Origin: Micromonospora endolithica
GTDB lineage: Bacteria; Actinomycetota; Actinomycetes; Mycobacteriales; Micromonosporaceae
DNA: 64,000 nucleotides
Assembly (NCBI RefSeq): GCF_003626595.1
Contig: NZ_RBAK01000004.1
Span: forward strand, 186,001-250,000
Direction: 5' to 3'
Numbering within the stretch: position 1 is the first letter of the stretch; every line of letters begins with the position of its first letter. Below, piece by piece: positions 41,008 through 49,660 of the stretch. The notes below the pieces were generated by a model. That model searched no databases. It had not been told where the DNA came from and was given only the letters and a program-made list of their open reading frames with translations. A program made the position numbers and the translations under genes.

Positions 41008-42186
41008 ATGACGGGGCAGCGCATCGGGGTCGCGGTGGTCGGACTGGGTGGCGCGGTCGCGACCACGGCGATAGCGGGAGTGGAGTTGTTGCGACTGGGC
41101 ATGCGGGACATGTCGGGACTGCCCCTGGCACACCGCACCGACCTGGTGCCGTACGAGTCGATGGTCTTCGGCGGTTGGGACCTGGCGCCGGACGACCTGG
41201 CCAAGGCGGCGCACCTGCACCGCGTGGTGGAACCGGCGCAGCTCGACACCGTCGCCGGGCCGTTGGGGCAGATCCAGCCCTGGCCCGCCGTGGCGGACCC
41301 GGCGTACTGCCGCAACGCCACCGGGGCCAACGTGGTGCCGATCGGGCCACTGCGCGAACGGGTGGCCCACCTGCGCGGCGACCTGGACCGGTTCCGGTCC
41401 ACCCAGGCCGCACAGCGGGTGGTGGTGGTCAACCTGGCCTCGACCGAGGCCCGACCGGACCTGGCGTCGCCGGTGCTGCGGAGCCTCGACGGGTTCGAGG
41501 CGGGGCTGGACGCCGACGACCCGGCCATCACCCCCGGTCTGCTGTACGCGTACGCGGCGATCCGGGAGGGCTGCCCCTACGTCAACTTCACGCCCAGCCT
41601 GGGCGCCGACGTGCCGGCGCTGCTGGAACTGGCCGAGCGGGAGGGTGTGCCGGTCGCCGGCAAGGACGGCAAGACCGGTCAGACGCTGATCAAGACGGTG
41701 CTCGCCCCGGCGTTCCGGTCCCGGGCGTTGACCGTGGAGGGCTGGTACTCGACCAACATCCTGGGCAACCGGGACGGGCAGATCCTGGACGATCCGTCGT
41801 CGCTGGCCAGCAAGCTGGACACCAAGGGTTCGGTGCTCAACCAGATCCTCGGCTACGACGTGGACGACCACGTGGTCCGGATCGACTACTACCGGCCGCG
41901 TGGTGACGCCAAGGAGGCCTGGGACAACGTCGACCTGATCGGTTTCCTCGGGCAGCGGATGCAGCTCAAGGTCGACTTCCTGTGCCGGGACTCGATCCTC
42001 GCCGCGCCGCTGGTGCTGGACCTGGCGCGGCTCATGACGGAGGCCGCCCGCCGGGGTTCCAGCGGCGCGCAGGAGCAGTTCGGCTACTTCTTCAAGGCTC
42101 CGGTCACCCGGGACGGTCGGACCCCGGAACACGCGCTGCACGCGCAGGAACGGGTGCTGCTGGACTGGCTGGACGCGCCGGCATGA
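41008..42186 (+). CDS. Inositol-3-phosphate synthase
   Basis: A 392-aa NAD-dependent synthase that turns glucose 6-phosphate into 1D-myo-inositol 3-phosphate. It starts VAVVGLGGAVATTAIAGVEL (dinucleotide loop, GLGG form), and has family blocks FGGWDLAPDDLAKAA, YVNFTPSLGADVPALLELAE, GKDGKTGQTLIKTVLAPAF, WYSTNILGNRDGQILDDPSS and GSVLNQILGY. GGGAGG precedes ATG 41008. Its role as first gene of a nine-gene coupled operon with YcaO, glycosyltransferase and PIG-L genes suggests a dedicated supply of inositol phosphate. Housekeeping inositol synthase for phosphatidylinositol and mycothiol is usually encoded elsewhere. Confidence 0.9.
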   Translation: MTGQRIGVAVVGLGGAVATTAIAGVELLRLGMRDMSGLPLAHRTDLVPYESMVFGGWDLAPDDLAKAAHLHRVVEPAQLDTVAGPLGQIQPWPAVADPAYCRNATGANVVPIGPLRERVAHLRGDLDRFRSTQAAQRVVVVNLASTEARPDLASPVLRSLDGFEAGLDADDPAITPGLLYAYAAIREGCPYVNFTPSLGADVPALLELAEREGVPVAGKDGKTGQTLIKTVLAPAFRSRALTVEGWYSTNILGNRDGQILDDPSSLASKLDTKGSVLNQILGYDVDDHVVRIDYYRPRGDAKEAWDNVDLIGFLGQRMQLKVDFLCRDSILAAPLVLDLARLMTEAARRGSSGAQEQFGYFFKAPVTRDGRTPEHALHAQERVLLDWLDAPA

Positions 42187-43109
42187 CCACCGCGTTGGCG
42201 GCGCCACCGGTGGACCGGCTGGCCGCCGTGACGCCCACGCTGCGCCAGGTCGGCGACCTCAAACGGGTCCGGGTCGCCCACGCCGAGGGCTCGGTGGCCG
42301 AACGGTCGTTCGCGCGGTCCTGGGCGGCGCTGGTGGGTGGCGCCGACCCGGCCACCGTCGCCGACCGCGAGTGCGCCGCCGCGCTGGCCGGAGCCCGCCT
42401 CGGTGGCGTCGACGCGGCGACCCTGCTCGCCTGCGGCCTGGACGCCACCGAGGTGGAGACGGTCCTGGCCCGGGCCGTCGACGAACTGGTCGGCTCCCTG
42501 CACCCGAGCACCGGCCGCCGGGTCCGCGCCGCGCTGCCGCGGCTGGTCACCCCGGGTGAGCCGGACGTACCGGTTCCGCCGTTCGTGACCGCGCTGCGCC
42601 GGCAGCCGCGCGCCGGTGCCACCGCCGCGGGACGGCCCCGGCTGGTGGTCGAACCGGCCGAGAACCACGCCGAGCACTGCTGGGCGGTGGCCGTGTACGG
42701 CGCGCTGCTCGCCGACGACACCGGCGCCGACCCGGCGGAGGCGTTCCTGCTCGGCCTGGCCCACCACCTGCACAACGCCCGGCTGCCCGACGCCGGGTTC
42801 GCCGGTGAACTGCTGCTCGGCGCGTACCTCGAACCGATGACCAGCAGGCTCACCGACGGGGAGTTGGCCGAGTTGCCCGCCGGGCTGGCCGCCCGCGTCA
42901 CCGCGACGATGGCGTCGCGGGTGGACGCGGAGACCCCGCTCGGGCGTACCTTCCACGCCGCGGACGTGCTGGACCGGGTGCTCCAGGTGCACCATCACGC
43001 CCGCGCCGCCGCGTTCACCGTCGAGCAGGCCCTGGTCGACCTGGCGCTCGTGCACGACGGTCCGGTGGTGGACTATCACCGGGCGGTGCTCCGGGCGGCC
43101 GGGCTGTGA
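42183..43109 (+). CDS. HD-domain-like protein
   Basis: A 308-aa soluble helical protein. The HD-like metal block is visible at about residues 165-225: ENHAEHCWAVAVYGALLADD, then LLGLAHHLHNARLPDAGF, and a late FHAADVLDRVLQVHHHARA. The usual His-Asp pair is His-His, so the metal site is altered. HD proteins are phosphatases or phosphodiesterases. Next to an inositol phosphate synthase a phosphatase role is attractive but unproved. ATGA overlap upstream and GTGA overlap downstream. Confidence 0.75.
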   Translation: MTTALAAPPVDRLAAVTPTLRQVGDLKRVRVAHAEGSVAERSFARSWAALVGGADPATVADRECAAALAGARLGGVDAATLLACGLDATEVETVLARAVDELVGSLHPSTGRRVRAALPRLVTPGEPDVPVPPFVTALRRQPRAGATAAGRPRLVVEPAENHAEHCWAVAVYGALLADDTGADPAEAFLLGLAHHLHNARLPDAGFAGELLLGAYLEPMTSRLTDGELAELPAGLAARVTATMASRVDAETPLGRTFHAADVLDRVLQVHHHARAAAFTVEQALVDLALVHDGPVVDYHRAVLRAAGL

Positions 43110-44254
43110 CCGCCGTACGGGCGGTGCCCGCCGGCACCGCGATCGCGTGGCGCGGACCCGACGGCACCCCCCTGCGCGCCGACACGCCCCACACCCTCAC
43201 CGACGGCGTGCGCCGCTGGCCGGTGGTGGAGACCATCCCCTGGCTGCGCCCGGATCGGGACGACCTGCGGGAACGGGCGGTGGCCGCGCTCGACGCGGGG
43301 GATCCCGACCAGGCCGCCGTGGTGCTGCTCGCCGACGCCGACGACTGGTGGGACGGCGAGCCGCCTGCGGCGGCACAGCTCCGGGCCGCGCTGCGCGCGA
43401 CCAGCCTGCGCGAGGCGGTGGACCTGCTCCGGCTCGGCCGGGTCGGGGTGTACTTCCTGCATCGCTGGTCGGATCCGAGCTGGTTGGCGGCGCTGTCGCT
43501 CACCGCCGCGCACCCGCCGAACGGGCGGCCGGTGGTCGATCTGGCCTGCGGTGCCGGGCACCTGCTGCGGCACCTGGTCGCGCACGGCCAGGCCGAGGCG
43601 ACCGGCGTGGACGTGGTCTTCGCCAAGCTGTGGTTGGCCCGCCGGTTCGTGCTGCCGCCGGGCGCGCCGGTGGCGCTGGTGTGCGCCGACCTGACCGCCG
43701 CCTGGCCGCTGCCGCCGTCCGCGGCGCCCCGGCACGTGGCCTGCCACGACGCCCTGTACTTCCTGCCGGACAAGGCCGCCGTGGTGGCCGCCGCGCTCGC
43801 CTGTGCCGGGCCCGGGGGAGCGGTGCTCCTGGGTCACCTGCACAACGCGCGGCACCCGTCCGGCACGGCGGGGCTACCGCTGCCACCCGAGGGCTGGACG
43901 GCCCTGCTGCCGGGCGCCGACGCGTACGCCGAGGAGGAACTCACCGTGGCGGCGGTCGCCGGGCGGCTGCCCGCCGCGGCCGACCCGGCCGCGCTGGCTC
44001 GCACCGAAGCCGTCGGCCTGGCCCGGGACGCCGCCGCCGCGCCGGCCGACCCGGCCCTGCTGCGGCCCGCCCCGGCGAGCCCGTTGCGACCCAACCCGCT
44101 CTACACCGACGGAGTCCGCCGCTGGCCCGACCCGCGGTGGGCGGCCGAGTACGGCGAGCGGGCCGCCGCGTACCTGCCGGAGCGCTGGCCGGCGACCCCG
44201 GGCCCGGACGCGCCGCGCCGCCGCCTCCTGCTCGACCTGCCCGAGCGGTGGTGA
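43106..44254 (+). CDS. SAM-dependent methyltransferase
   Basis: A 382-aa methyltransferase. The SAM-binding core is in the middle (VVDLACGAGHLLRHLVAHGQ, residues about 138-158; acidic strand ATGVDVVFAKLW). A DGVRRWP motif occurs twice, near the N-terminus (TDGVRRWPVVETIPWLRP) and near the C-terminus (YTDGVRRWPDPRW), like the Trm112-type entry loop seen in some small-molecule methyltransferases. It also has AEEELTVAAVAGRLPAAADP. It is larger than most class I enzymes. GTG start in a GTGA overlap. The acceptor is probably the operon's cyclitol, sugar or thio product. Confidence 0.85.
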   Translation: MTAVRAVPAGTAIAWRGPDGTPLRADTPHTLTDGVRRWPVVETIPWLRPDRDDLRERAVAALDAGDPDQAAVVLLADADDWWDGEPPAAAQLRAALRATSLREAVDLLRLGRVGVYFLHRWSDPSWLAALSLTAAHPPNGRPVVDLACGAGHLLRHLVAHGQAEATGVDVVFAKLWLARRFVLPPGAPVALVCADLTAAWPLPPSAAPRHVACHDALYFLPDKAAVVAAALACAGPGGAVLLGHLHNARHPSGTAGLPLPPEGWTALLPGADAYAEEELTVAAVAGRLPAAADPAALARTEAVGLARDAAAAPADPALLRPAPASPLRPNPLYTDGVRRWPDPRWAAEYGERAAAYLPERWPATPGPDAPRRRLLLDLPERW

Positions 44255-44258
44255 GGAG

Positions 44259-45245
44259 GTGGACCCGGTCGGGTGGGGGGTGGTCGGTTGCGGCTGGGTG
44301 GCCCGCGACCACGTCGCCCCGGCCATCCGCGCCGCCGGGCACCGGCTCGTGGCCGCCTGCGACCGGGACCCCGCGGCCGCCGGTGGGCTCGCCCCGGAGC
44401 GGCTGGCCACGGCCGACCTGTACGAGTTGCTCGATCACCCGGAGGTCGAGGCGGTGCACGTCGCGACCCCCAACGACACCCACGCCGACGTGGTGGTGGC
44501 GGTCGCCAAGGCCGGACTGCCGGTGCTGTGCGAGAAGCCCCTGGCCGCCGACGTGCCCGACGCCCGGCGGCTGGTCGACGCGGCCGGTGGCGTACTCGCC
44601 GGTGCCGCCTTCGACCAGCGGTTCCACCCCGCCCACCGGCGGATCGCCGACCTCGTCGCCGCCGGTGACCTCGGCACGGTGACCGCCGTCCGGATCGTCT
44701 ACGGCTGTTGGCTGCCGCCGCGGTGGAGTCCGGACGGTCGGCCGCACGACAACTGGCGGGTCGACGAGGCCCGCTCCGGCGGCGGGGCGCTGGTGGACCT
44801 GGCCCCGCACGGTGTCGACCTGGTCGGCGTGCTGCTCGGTGACGACCTGACGGAGCTGACCGTACGGACCCAGCGCCGGGTGCATCCCTACCGGGTGGAC
44901 GACGGGGCGCTGGTGGCCGGGGTGACCGGGGGTGGGGTGCTGGTGCAGGCGCACGTCTCGTTCAACACCGCCGATCCGCTGCCGCGACGCCGGCTGGAGG
45001 TGGTCGGCACCGCCGCGCAGCTCGTCGCCGTCGACACCCTCGGCCAGAGCGCCGGCGGCACGCTGACCCGCCTCGACGCCGCGACCGGAGCGGCCACCGA
45101 GGTGCCCTTCGACGCCGCGGAGAGTCCGTTCACCGGGCAGGTGCGCGCCTTCTCCGCCGCCGTACGGGGGGCCGGCTGGCCGTGGCCGCTGGCCCGCGAC
45201 CTGCGCCTGCACGAGTTGCTGCACACCGCCGCCGAGAGGAGCTGA
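44259..45245 (+). CDS. Gfo/Idh/MocA family NAD(P)-dependent dehydrogenase
   Basis: A 328-aa two-domain oxidoreductase. Rossmann start WGVVGCGWVARDHVAPAIRA; the nucleotide-side EAVHVATPNDTHADV and CEKPLAADVPDARRLV include the catalytic Lys of the E-K-P motif. The second domain has the substrate loops SGGGALVDLAPHGVDLVGVL (with the catalytic His) and YRVDDGALVAGVT. Members include inositol 2-dehydrogenase and sugar dehydrogenases. With an inositol phosphate synthase in the operon, oxidation of inositol to an inosose is the natural idea. Start GTG 44259, 4 bases after the previous stop. Confidence 0.88.
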   Translation: MDPVGWGVVGCGWVARDHVAPAIRAAGHRLVAACDRDPAAAGGLAPERLATADLYELLDHPEVEAVHVATPNDTHADVVVAVAKAGLPVLCEKPLAADVPDARRLVDAAGGVLAGAAFDQRFHPAHRRIADLVAAGDLGTVTAVRIVYGCWLPPRWSPDGRPHDNWRVDEARSGGGALVDLAPHGVDLVGVLLGDDLTELTVRTQRRVHPYRVDDGALVAGVTGGGVLVQAHVSFNTADPLPRRRLEVVGTAAQLVAVDTLGQSAGGTLTRLDAATGAATEVPFDAAESPFTGQVRAFSAAVRGAGWPWPLARDLRLHELLHTAAERS

Positions 45246-45247
45246 CC

Positions 45248-46075
45248 GTGCCCCTGTCTCCGTACGCCTGCGCGAACTGCGGCCACTGGCAGCGCTGGTT
45301 CGCGCCCCCACCGTCCTGTCCGGTCTGCACGGACGTGCGCAACGCGCTGCCCGAGGACGGCTGGCGGTTCCTCTCCGCCGAGGAGGTGGCGGTCGGGCGG
45401 CGGGCACGGTCGGCGGTGGTCGCCCCCGGGGTGACCGGCTACTGGTGCGAGCCGCAGCTCGGGCTCGGCAGCACCGGCTGGGTGATCGAGACCGACGCCG
45501 GTCCGGTCGGCTGGGAGGCGGCCGGCTGGTACCCCGCCGAGGCGCTCGCCGACCTGCGCGCCCGCGGCGGCCTGGTCGCGCTCGGGGCGAGCCATGTGCA
45601 CGGGTACGGCGCGCTCTGGCAGCTTCAGGACGAACTCGCCCCGCCGGTGCTCGCCATCGGTGTCGACGATCTCGGGTGGACCAAGGCGTTCCAGGTGACC
45701 TGGCCCACCGACGACCGGCATCCGCTCGCGCCGGGGCTGGTGATGTACCGCAGCGGTGGCCACTTCCCCGGACACAGCGTGCTGCACGACGAGCGGCGCG
45801 GCATCCTGTTCGTCGGTGACCTGATCAAGGTGGAGCTGGCCGGTGACCAGCCGACCGCCCTCTCCTGCCACAAGGCCTTCCACGCGCAGATCCCGCTCTC
45901 GCACGCCGAGGTGGGACGGGCCCGTGAGCTGGTCGAGGCGCTCGACTTCGACGCGGTCGCCACGCCGTTCGAGTACGCCGCGCCGGTCTCGCGCAAGCAG
46001 GTGCTCGCCCTGTTCGACCGTCAGCTGCGGGGGCAGCCGACGGCCGGGCCCATACCGATCGAGGAGTTGACGTGA
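45248..46075 (+). CDS. Zinc-ribbon protein with metallo-beta-lactamase-like fold
   Basis: A 275-aa protein. The N-terminus has a zinc ribbon: CANCGHW...CPVCTD. The rest looks like a metallo-beta-lactamase fold with altered metal motifs: GASHVHGYGALWQLQDELA in place of HxHxDH, then SGGHFPGHSVLHDERRGILF and FVGDLIKVELAGD (metal-bridging Asp position), and a late TPFEYAAP. The conserved metal set is incomplete, so hydrolase activity is uncertain; it may bind a thio or phospho intermediate. GTG 45248 has GAGAGGAG 5 bases upstream, 2 bases after the previous stop. Confidence 0.8.
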   Translation: MPLSPYACANCGHWQRWFAPPPSCPVCTDVRNALPEDGWRFLSAEEVAVGRRARSAVVAPGVTGYWCEPQLGLGSTGWVIETDAGPVGWEAAGWYPAEALADLRARGGLVALGASHVHGYGALWQLQDELAPPVLAIGVDDLGWTKAFQVTWPTDDRHPLAPGLVMYRSGGHFPGHSVLHDERRGILFVGDLIKVELAGDQPTALSCHKAFHAQIPLSHAEVGRARELVEALDFDAVATPFEYAAPVSRKQVLALFDRQLRGQPTAGPIPIEELT

Positions 46076-47556
46076 CCCGAGCCGTCGAACCGCGTACCCC
46101 CACCGTCTCCGCGTCGTCGGTGGCCGACCGACTCGCCGACGCCCTGCCCGCCGGCGAGGTCGGTGACTTCGACGTGTCCGGCCTGGACCGGATCGGTCTG
46201 CCGGTGGTCTCCGCCGACCACCTCGGCGACGGTTGGCCCCGGGCCGCCGCGGTGGGCTACGGCGCCACCGTCGAGCAGGCGCGCACCGGCGCGTACGGGG
46301 AGCTGGCGGAGGCTTTGTTGCTGCACGGCCAGCTCCGGGCGATGGTGCCGCACCGGGCCTCGTACGCCGAGCTGCGCGCCGAGCGGGGCGCCGCCGGCGT
46401 GGTGGATCCCCGGTCGTTGGTGCTCCGCGCCGGGACGGTCGTCGACGACGACGAGCCCCGCTCCTGGCTGCCGACGGTGCGCTGGCGCACCGGCGAGACG
46501 GTGCTGGTGCCGGCGGAGTTCTGCGCCTCCGCCGGTGAGGACCTGCCGTGGCAGGACCCCGCCGAGCGACTCGTCCCGGTGATCACCAACGGGTCGGGCG
46601 CCGGTGACACGGTGCAACGGGCCGTCGCACACGGCCTGCTGGAGCTGCTGCAACGCGACGGCAACACGACCGCCTTCCGGGCCATGGACGCGGGCGTGGT
46701 GATCGACCTCGACGACGTCCGGGACCCGGTGACCCGGGCCACCCTGGACCGGCTCCGGTCCGCCGGCATCGACGTGGTGCCCAAGCTCGCCTCCACCGGG
46801 TTCGGCCTGGTCGACGTGCACGTCGTCGGTGTCGACCGGGAACCGGAGACGCCGCCGCTGGCGGTCACCGCGTGCGGGGAGGCAGCGCACCCGGACCGGG
46901 AGGCCGCGCTGCGCAAGGCGCTGCTGGAGTACGTCTCGTCCCGCTCCCGCAAGGTCTTCTCGCACGGACCGCTGGAGCCGCTGCGGCGGCTCACCCCGGA
47001 GGCGTACTGGCGGCGGGAGTTCGCCCGGCCGGCCGAGTCCCAGGAGACCCGGGCGTTCACCGCGATGCGGGAGTGGACCCACCTGGACGGCGGGCAGCTG
47101 CGGGCACTGCTGGAGCCCGTGGTGCTGGCCCGGCGCAGCACCGTGCCCTTCACCGCGTTGCCCACCGTCGCGCCCGGAAGCCTGGACGACCCGAGCGCGC
47201 TGCTGGCCGAGCTGCTGCACCGGCTGGCCGACTTCGACGTGCTGGTCGTCGTCGCACCCGGCGACGGGGCGGTCGCGGTCAAGGTGATCGTGCCCGGCCT
47301 GGAGGCGGAGACCATGTCGTACGGGCGGATCGCGGCGCGCGGCGTGGAGCGCCTGCTGGAGCGGGACTCACCGCTGGTCGGGCTCGGGGCGCCCCCGCAC
47401 GACGGCGCCGCGCCGGTGGTCCTCGACCCGGCGGGCCGGGAGCGGCTGGGCGGCGACGCCTGGCTCGACCTGGCCGGTATCGCCCGAACCGTCGGCCCGC
47501 TCTACCCGCTCTACCGGGAACCGAGCCGGCACGTCGTGGCCCGGAGTGAGCGATGA
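46072..47556 (+). CDS. YcaO-domain ATP-dependent enzyme
   Basis: A 494-aa YcaO protein. The three ATP/Mg motifs are visible: ARTGAYGELAEALLL (about 62-76), HGLLELLQRDGNTTAF (about 185-200) and EAALRKALLEYVSSRSRK (about 280-297). The N-terminus includes GYGATVEQARTGAY, as in other YcaO proteins. The C-terminus (HVVARSER) lacks the PxPxP tail of azoline-forming cyclodehydratases. YcaO enzymes activate amide oxygens with ATP for azoline, thioamide or amidine formation, and some act on non-peptide molecules. No E1-like, flavin partner or precursor peptide is adjacent. Start GTG 46072 in a GTGA overlap; ATGA overlap downstream. Confidence 0.9.
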   Translation: MTRAVEPRTPTVSASSVADRLADALPAGEVGDFDVSGLDRIGLPVVSADHLGDGWPRAAAVGYGATVEQARTGAYGELAEALLLHGQLRAMVPHRASYAELRAERGAAGVVDPRSLVLRAGTVVDDDEPRSWLPTVRWRTGETVLVPAEFCASAGEDLPWQDPAERLVPVITNGSGAGDTVQRAVAHGLLELLQRDGNTTAFRAMDAGVVIDLDDVRDPVTRATLDRLRSAGIDVVPKLASTGFGLVDVHVVGVDREPETPPLAVTACGEAAHPDREAALRKALLEYVSSRSRKVFSHGPLEPLRRLTPEAYWRREFARPAESQETRAFTAMREWTHLDGGQLRALLEPVVLARRSTVPFTALPTVAPGSLDDPSALLAELLHRLADFDVLVVVAPGDGAVAVKVIVPGLEAETMSYGRIAARGVERLLERDSPLVGLGAPPHDGAAPVVLDPAGRERLGGDAWLDLAGIARTVGPLYPLYREPSRHVVARSER

Positions 47557-48422
47557 GCCTGCGCTACGCCTACAACACCAACGGGCTGACCTCGCACCGG
47601 CTCGACGACGCGCTCGCCCTGCTCGCCGACTGCGGCTACGACGGCGTCTCGCTGACCCTCGACGTGGCCCACCACGACCCGTACGCGCCCGACCTGGCCG
47701 GGCGCACCCGCCGGCTGGCCCACCGGCTCGACGCGCTCGGCCTGGCCAGCGTGGTCGAGACCGGTGCGCGATTCCTGCTCGACCCGCGGCGCAAGCACCA
47801 TCCGACGCTGGTCTCGCCGGACGCGGGAGACCGGAGCCGGCGGCGTGACTTCCTGCGTCTCTGCGTCGACGTGGCGGTCGGGCTGGGCAGCGAGGCGGTG
47901 TCGTTCTGGGCCGGCGTGCCGGAGCCGGGCACCGACCGCGACCGCTGCTGGCACTGGCTCGTCGAGGGAGTCCGCGACGTCGTCGAGTACGCGGACCGGC
48001 ACGGCGTGACCTGCGCCCTGGAGCCGGAGCCGGGAATGCTCGTGGACGACTGCGACGACTGGGCCCGGCTCGCGGCCGACGTTCCCGGCCTCACCCTGGC
48101 CCTGGACACCGGACACTGCCTGGTCTCCGGCCGGTACGATCCGGCCGCCGCGGTCCGCGCGTTCGCGGCCCGGCTCGGCGCGGTCGCCGTCGAGGACATG
48201 CCCCGCGGCCGGCACGAGCACCGCGCCCCCGGCGAGGGAGACCTGGACTTTCCCGCGGTGCTCGGCGCGTTGACCGAGATCGCCCATCCCGGTCTGGTCA
48301 GCCTCGAACTCTCCCGCGACGCGCACCGGGCCGACACCGTGGTGCCCGCCGCGCTGGCCGCGCTGCGCCGCGCCGAGCAGCGGTCCACCCGGTCCGCCGG
48401 GCTGAAGGCCGGCGTCCGATGA
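47553..48422 (+). CDS. Sugar-phosphate-isomerase/epimerase-like TIM barrel (IolE/AP-endonuclease 2 family)
   Basis: A 289-aa TIM barrel of the AP_endonuc_2 fold: RYAYNTNGLTSHRLDDALAL, CALEPEPGMLVDDCDDWARL, LTLALDTGHCLVSGRYDPAA, AVAVEDMPRGRHEHRAPGEG, and VSLELSRDAHR. The metal-ligand Glu/Asp/His set (EPEP, DTGH, EDMP..H, SLEL) is in place. The family contains inosose dehydratase/isomerase (IolE/IolI) and xylose-isomerase-like enzymes. Beside a Gfo/Idh dehydrogenase and an inositol synthase it may rearrange an inosose. ATGA overlaps at both ends. Confidence 0.88.
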   Translation: MSLRYAYNTNGLTSHRLDDALALLADCGYDGVSLTLDVAHHDPYAPDLAGRTRRLAHRLDALGLASVVETGARFLLDPRRKHHPTLVSPDAGDRSRRRDFLRLCVDVAVGLGSEAVSFWAGVPEPGTDRDRCWHWLVEGVRDVVEYADRHGVTCALEPEPGMLVDDCDDWARLAADVPGLTLALDTGHCLVSGRYDPAAAVRAFAARLGAVAVEDMPRGRHEHRAPGEGDLDFPAVLGALTEIAHPGLVSLELSRDAHRADTVVPAALAALRRAEQRSTRSAGLKAGVR

Positions 48423-49660
48423 GGATCTGCTTCGTCTCGCGCCGCTACTGGCCGGCGGTGTCCGGGATGAGCGCGTACGCCGAGAACCTGCTCCGGCACC
48501 TGGTCCGCGCCGGCCACGAGCCCACCCTGGTGTCCCAGTACCGGGGCGACCCGGCGGGCCGCGCGGTGTACGGCGGCGGCCCACCGCCGCCGGACCGGGT
48601 GCCCGCCGGAGTCGAGGTGCACGCCCTCCAGGCGCGCGGGGAACAGGCCGTGTGCCGGGGCGGGCCGGCGGACTTCGAGGCGGACGTCGCCGAGATGACC
48701 GACACCGTGCTGCGGCTGCACGCCCGCCGGCCCTTCGACGTGCTGCACGCGCAGTACGCCTACCCGAACGGGCTGGCGGTGCTCCGGGCCGCCCGGGTGG
48801 CCGGGCTACCCGCGGTGGTCTCCGTGCAGGGCGGCGACGGCCACTGGGTCGGCACCTGCTGTGCCACCCATCGGGACCTGGTCCGGGCCGTCTTCGCGCA
48901 CGCGCCGGCACTGCTGATCGGCTCGCCGTCGTTCGCCGCCGAGGTCTGCCGGCGGCACGAGCTGGATCCGGCCCGCTTCACCGTCGTACCCGGCGCCACC
49001 GACGCCGAGCGGTTCGTGCCGGTCGCGTCCCCCGGCCGGGTGTCCGACCCGGCGGTGCTGCTCTACCACGGCCGGATCGACGCGCGTAAGGGCGTACTCG
49101 ACCTGCTCGACGCGGTCGCCAAGCTGCGTGCGGACGCCGTGCCGGTCCGTCTGCTGCTGTCGGGCATCGGCCCCGACCTGGACACCGTCGCCACCCGGAT
49201 CACCGAGCTGGGCCTCGCCGACGTGGTCGAGCCGCTCGGCGCCGTGCCCTACGAAAGAGCCCACGAGGTGTACGCCCGGGGGGAGATCTTCGTCAGTCCC
49301 ACATACGCCGAGGGCTTCTCCAACACCATCCTGGAGGCGATGGCCAGTGGCCTTCCGGTCGTCTCCACCGATGTGGTGGGTGTCCGCGACTGCGTGCGCT
49401 CGGACGAGAACGGGCTGCTGGTGCCGGCCGGTGACCCGGCGGCTCTCGCGGCGGCCGTCCGTCGGCTGCTCGACGACCCCGCGCTGCGCCGTCGGCTCGC
49501 CGGGCGGGCCCGCGCCGACGTCGAGCAGCAGTGGAGCTGGCCGGTGGTCGCCGGCCGGATCACCGCCGTCTACGACGGGTTGCCCACGACCGTGCCGGAG
49601 ATTCCCGACCCGCCGGTCGACCCGACCTGCCGCTTCCGCGCGGCCCCCCACCTTCTGTGA
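48419..49660 (+). CDS. Family 4 glycosyltransferase (MshA-like fold)
   Basis: A 413-aa retaining GT-B enzyme. The N-terminal half starts FVSRRYWPAVSGMSAYAENL, with HARRPFDVLHAQYAYPNGLA and VVSVQGGDGHWVGTCCATHR. The C-terminal half has LLYHGRIDARKGVLDLLDAV and the donor loop SPTYAEGFSNTILEAMASGL (E-x7-E signature) followed by PVVSTDVVGVRDCV. MshA of mycothiol biosynthesis belongs to the same family and joins GlcNAc to inositol phosphate, which fits the inositol synthase and PIG-L genes of this operon. ATG 48419 in an ATGA overlap. Confidence 0.9.
   Translation: MRICFVSRRYWPAVSGMSAYAENLLRHLVRAGHEPTLVSQYRGDPAGRAVYGGGPPPPDRVPAGVEVHALQARGEQAVCRGGPADFEADVAEMTDTVLRLHARRPFDVLHAQYAYPNGLAVLRAARVAGLPAVVSVQGGDGHWVGTCCATHRDLVRAVFAHAPALLIGSPSFAAEVCRRHELDPARFTVVPGATDAERFVPVASPGRVSDPAVLLYHGRIDARKGVLDLLDAVAKLRADAVPVRLLLSGIGPDLDTVATRITELGLADVVEPLGAVPYERAHEVYARGEIFVSPTYAEGFSNTILEAMASGLPVVSTDVVGVRDCVRSDENGLLVPAGDPAALAAAVRRLLDDPALRRRLAGRARADVEQQWSWPVVAGRITAVYDGLPTTVPEIPDPPVDPTCRFRAAPHLL

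Noticed and set aside
40935-41906. A frame with an ATG at 40935 as a possible precursor peptide upstream of the YcaO operon
   Set aside because: It has no ribosome site, runs on as an Arg/Gly-rich frame through the inositol synthase gene, and shows no leader/core layout.
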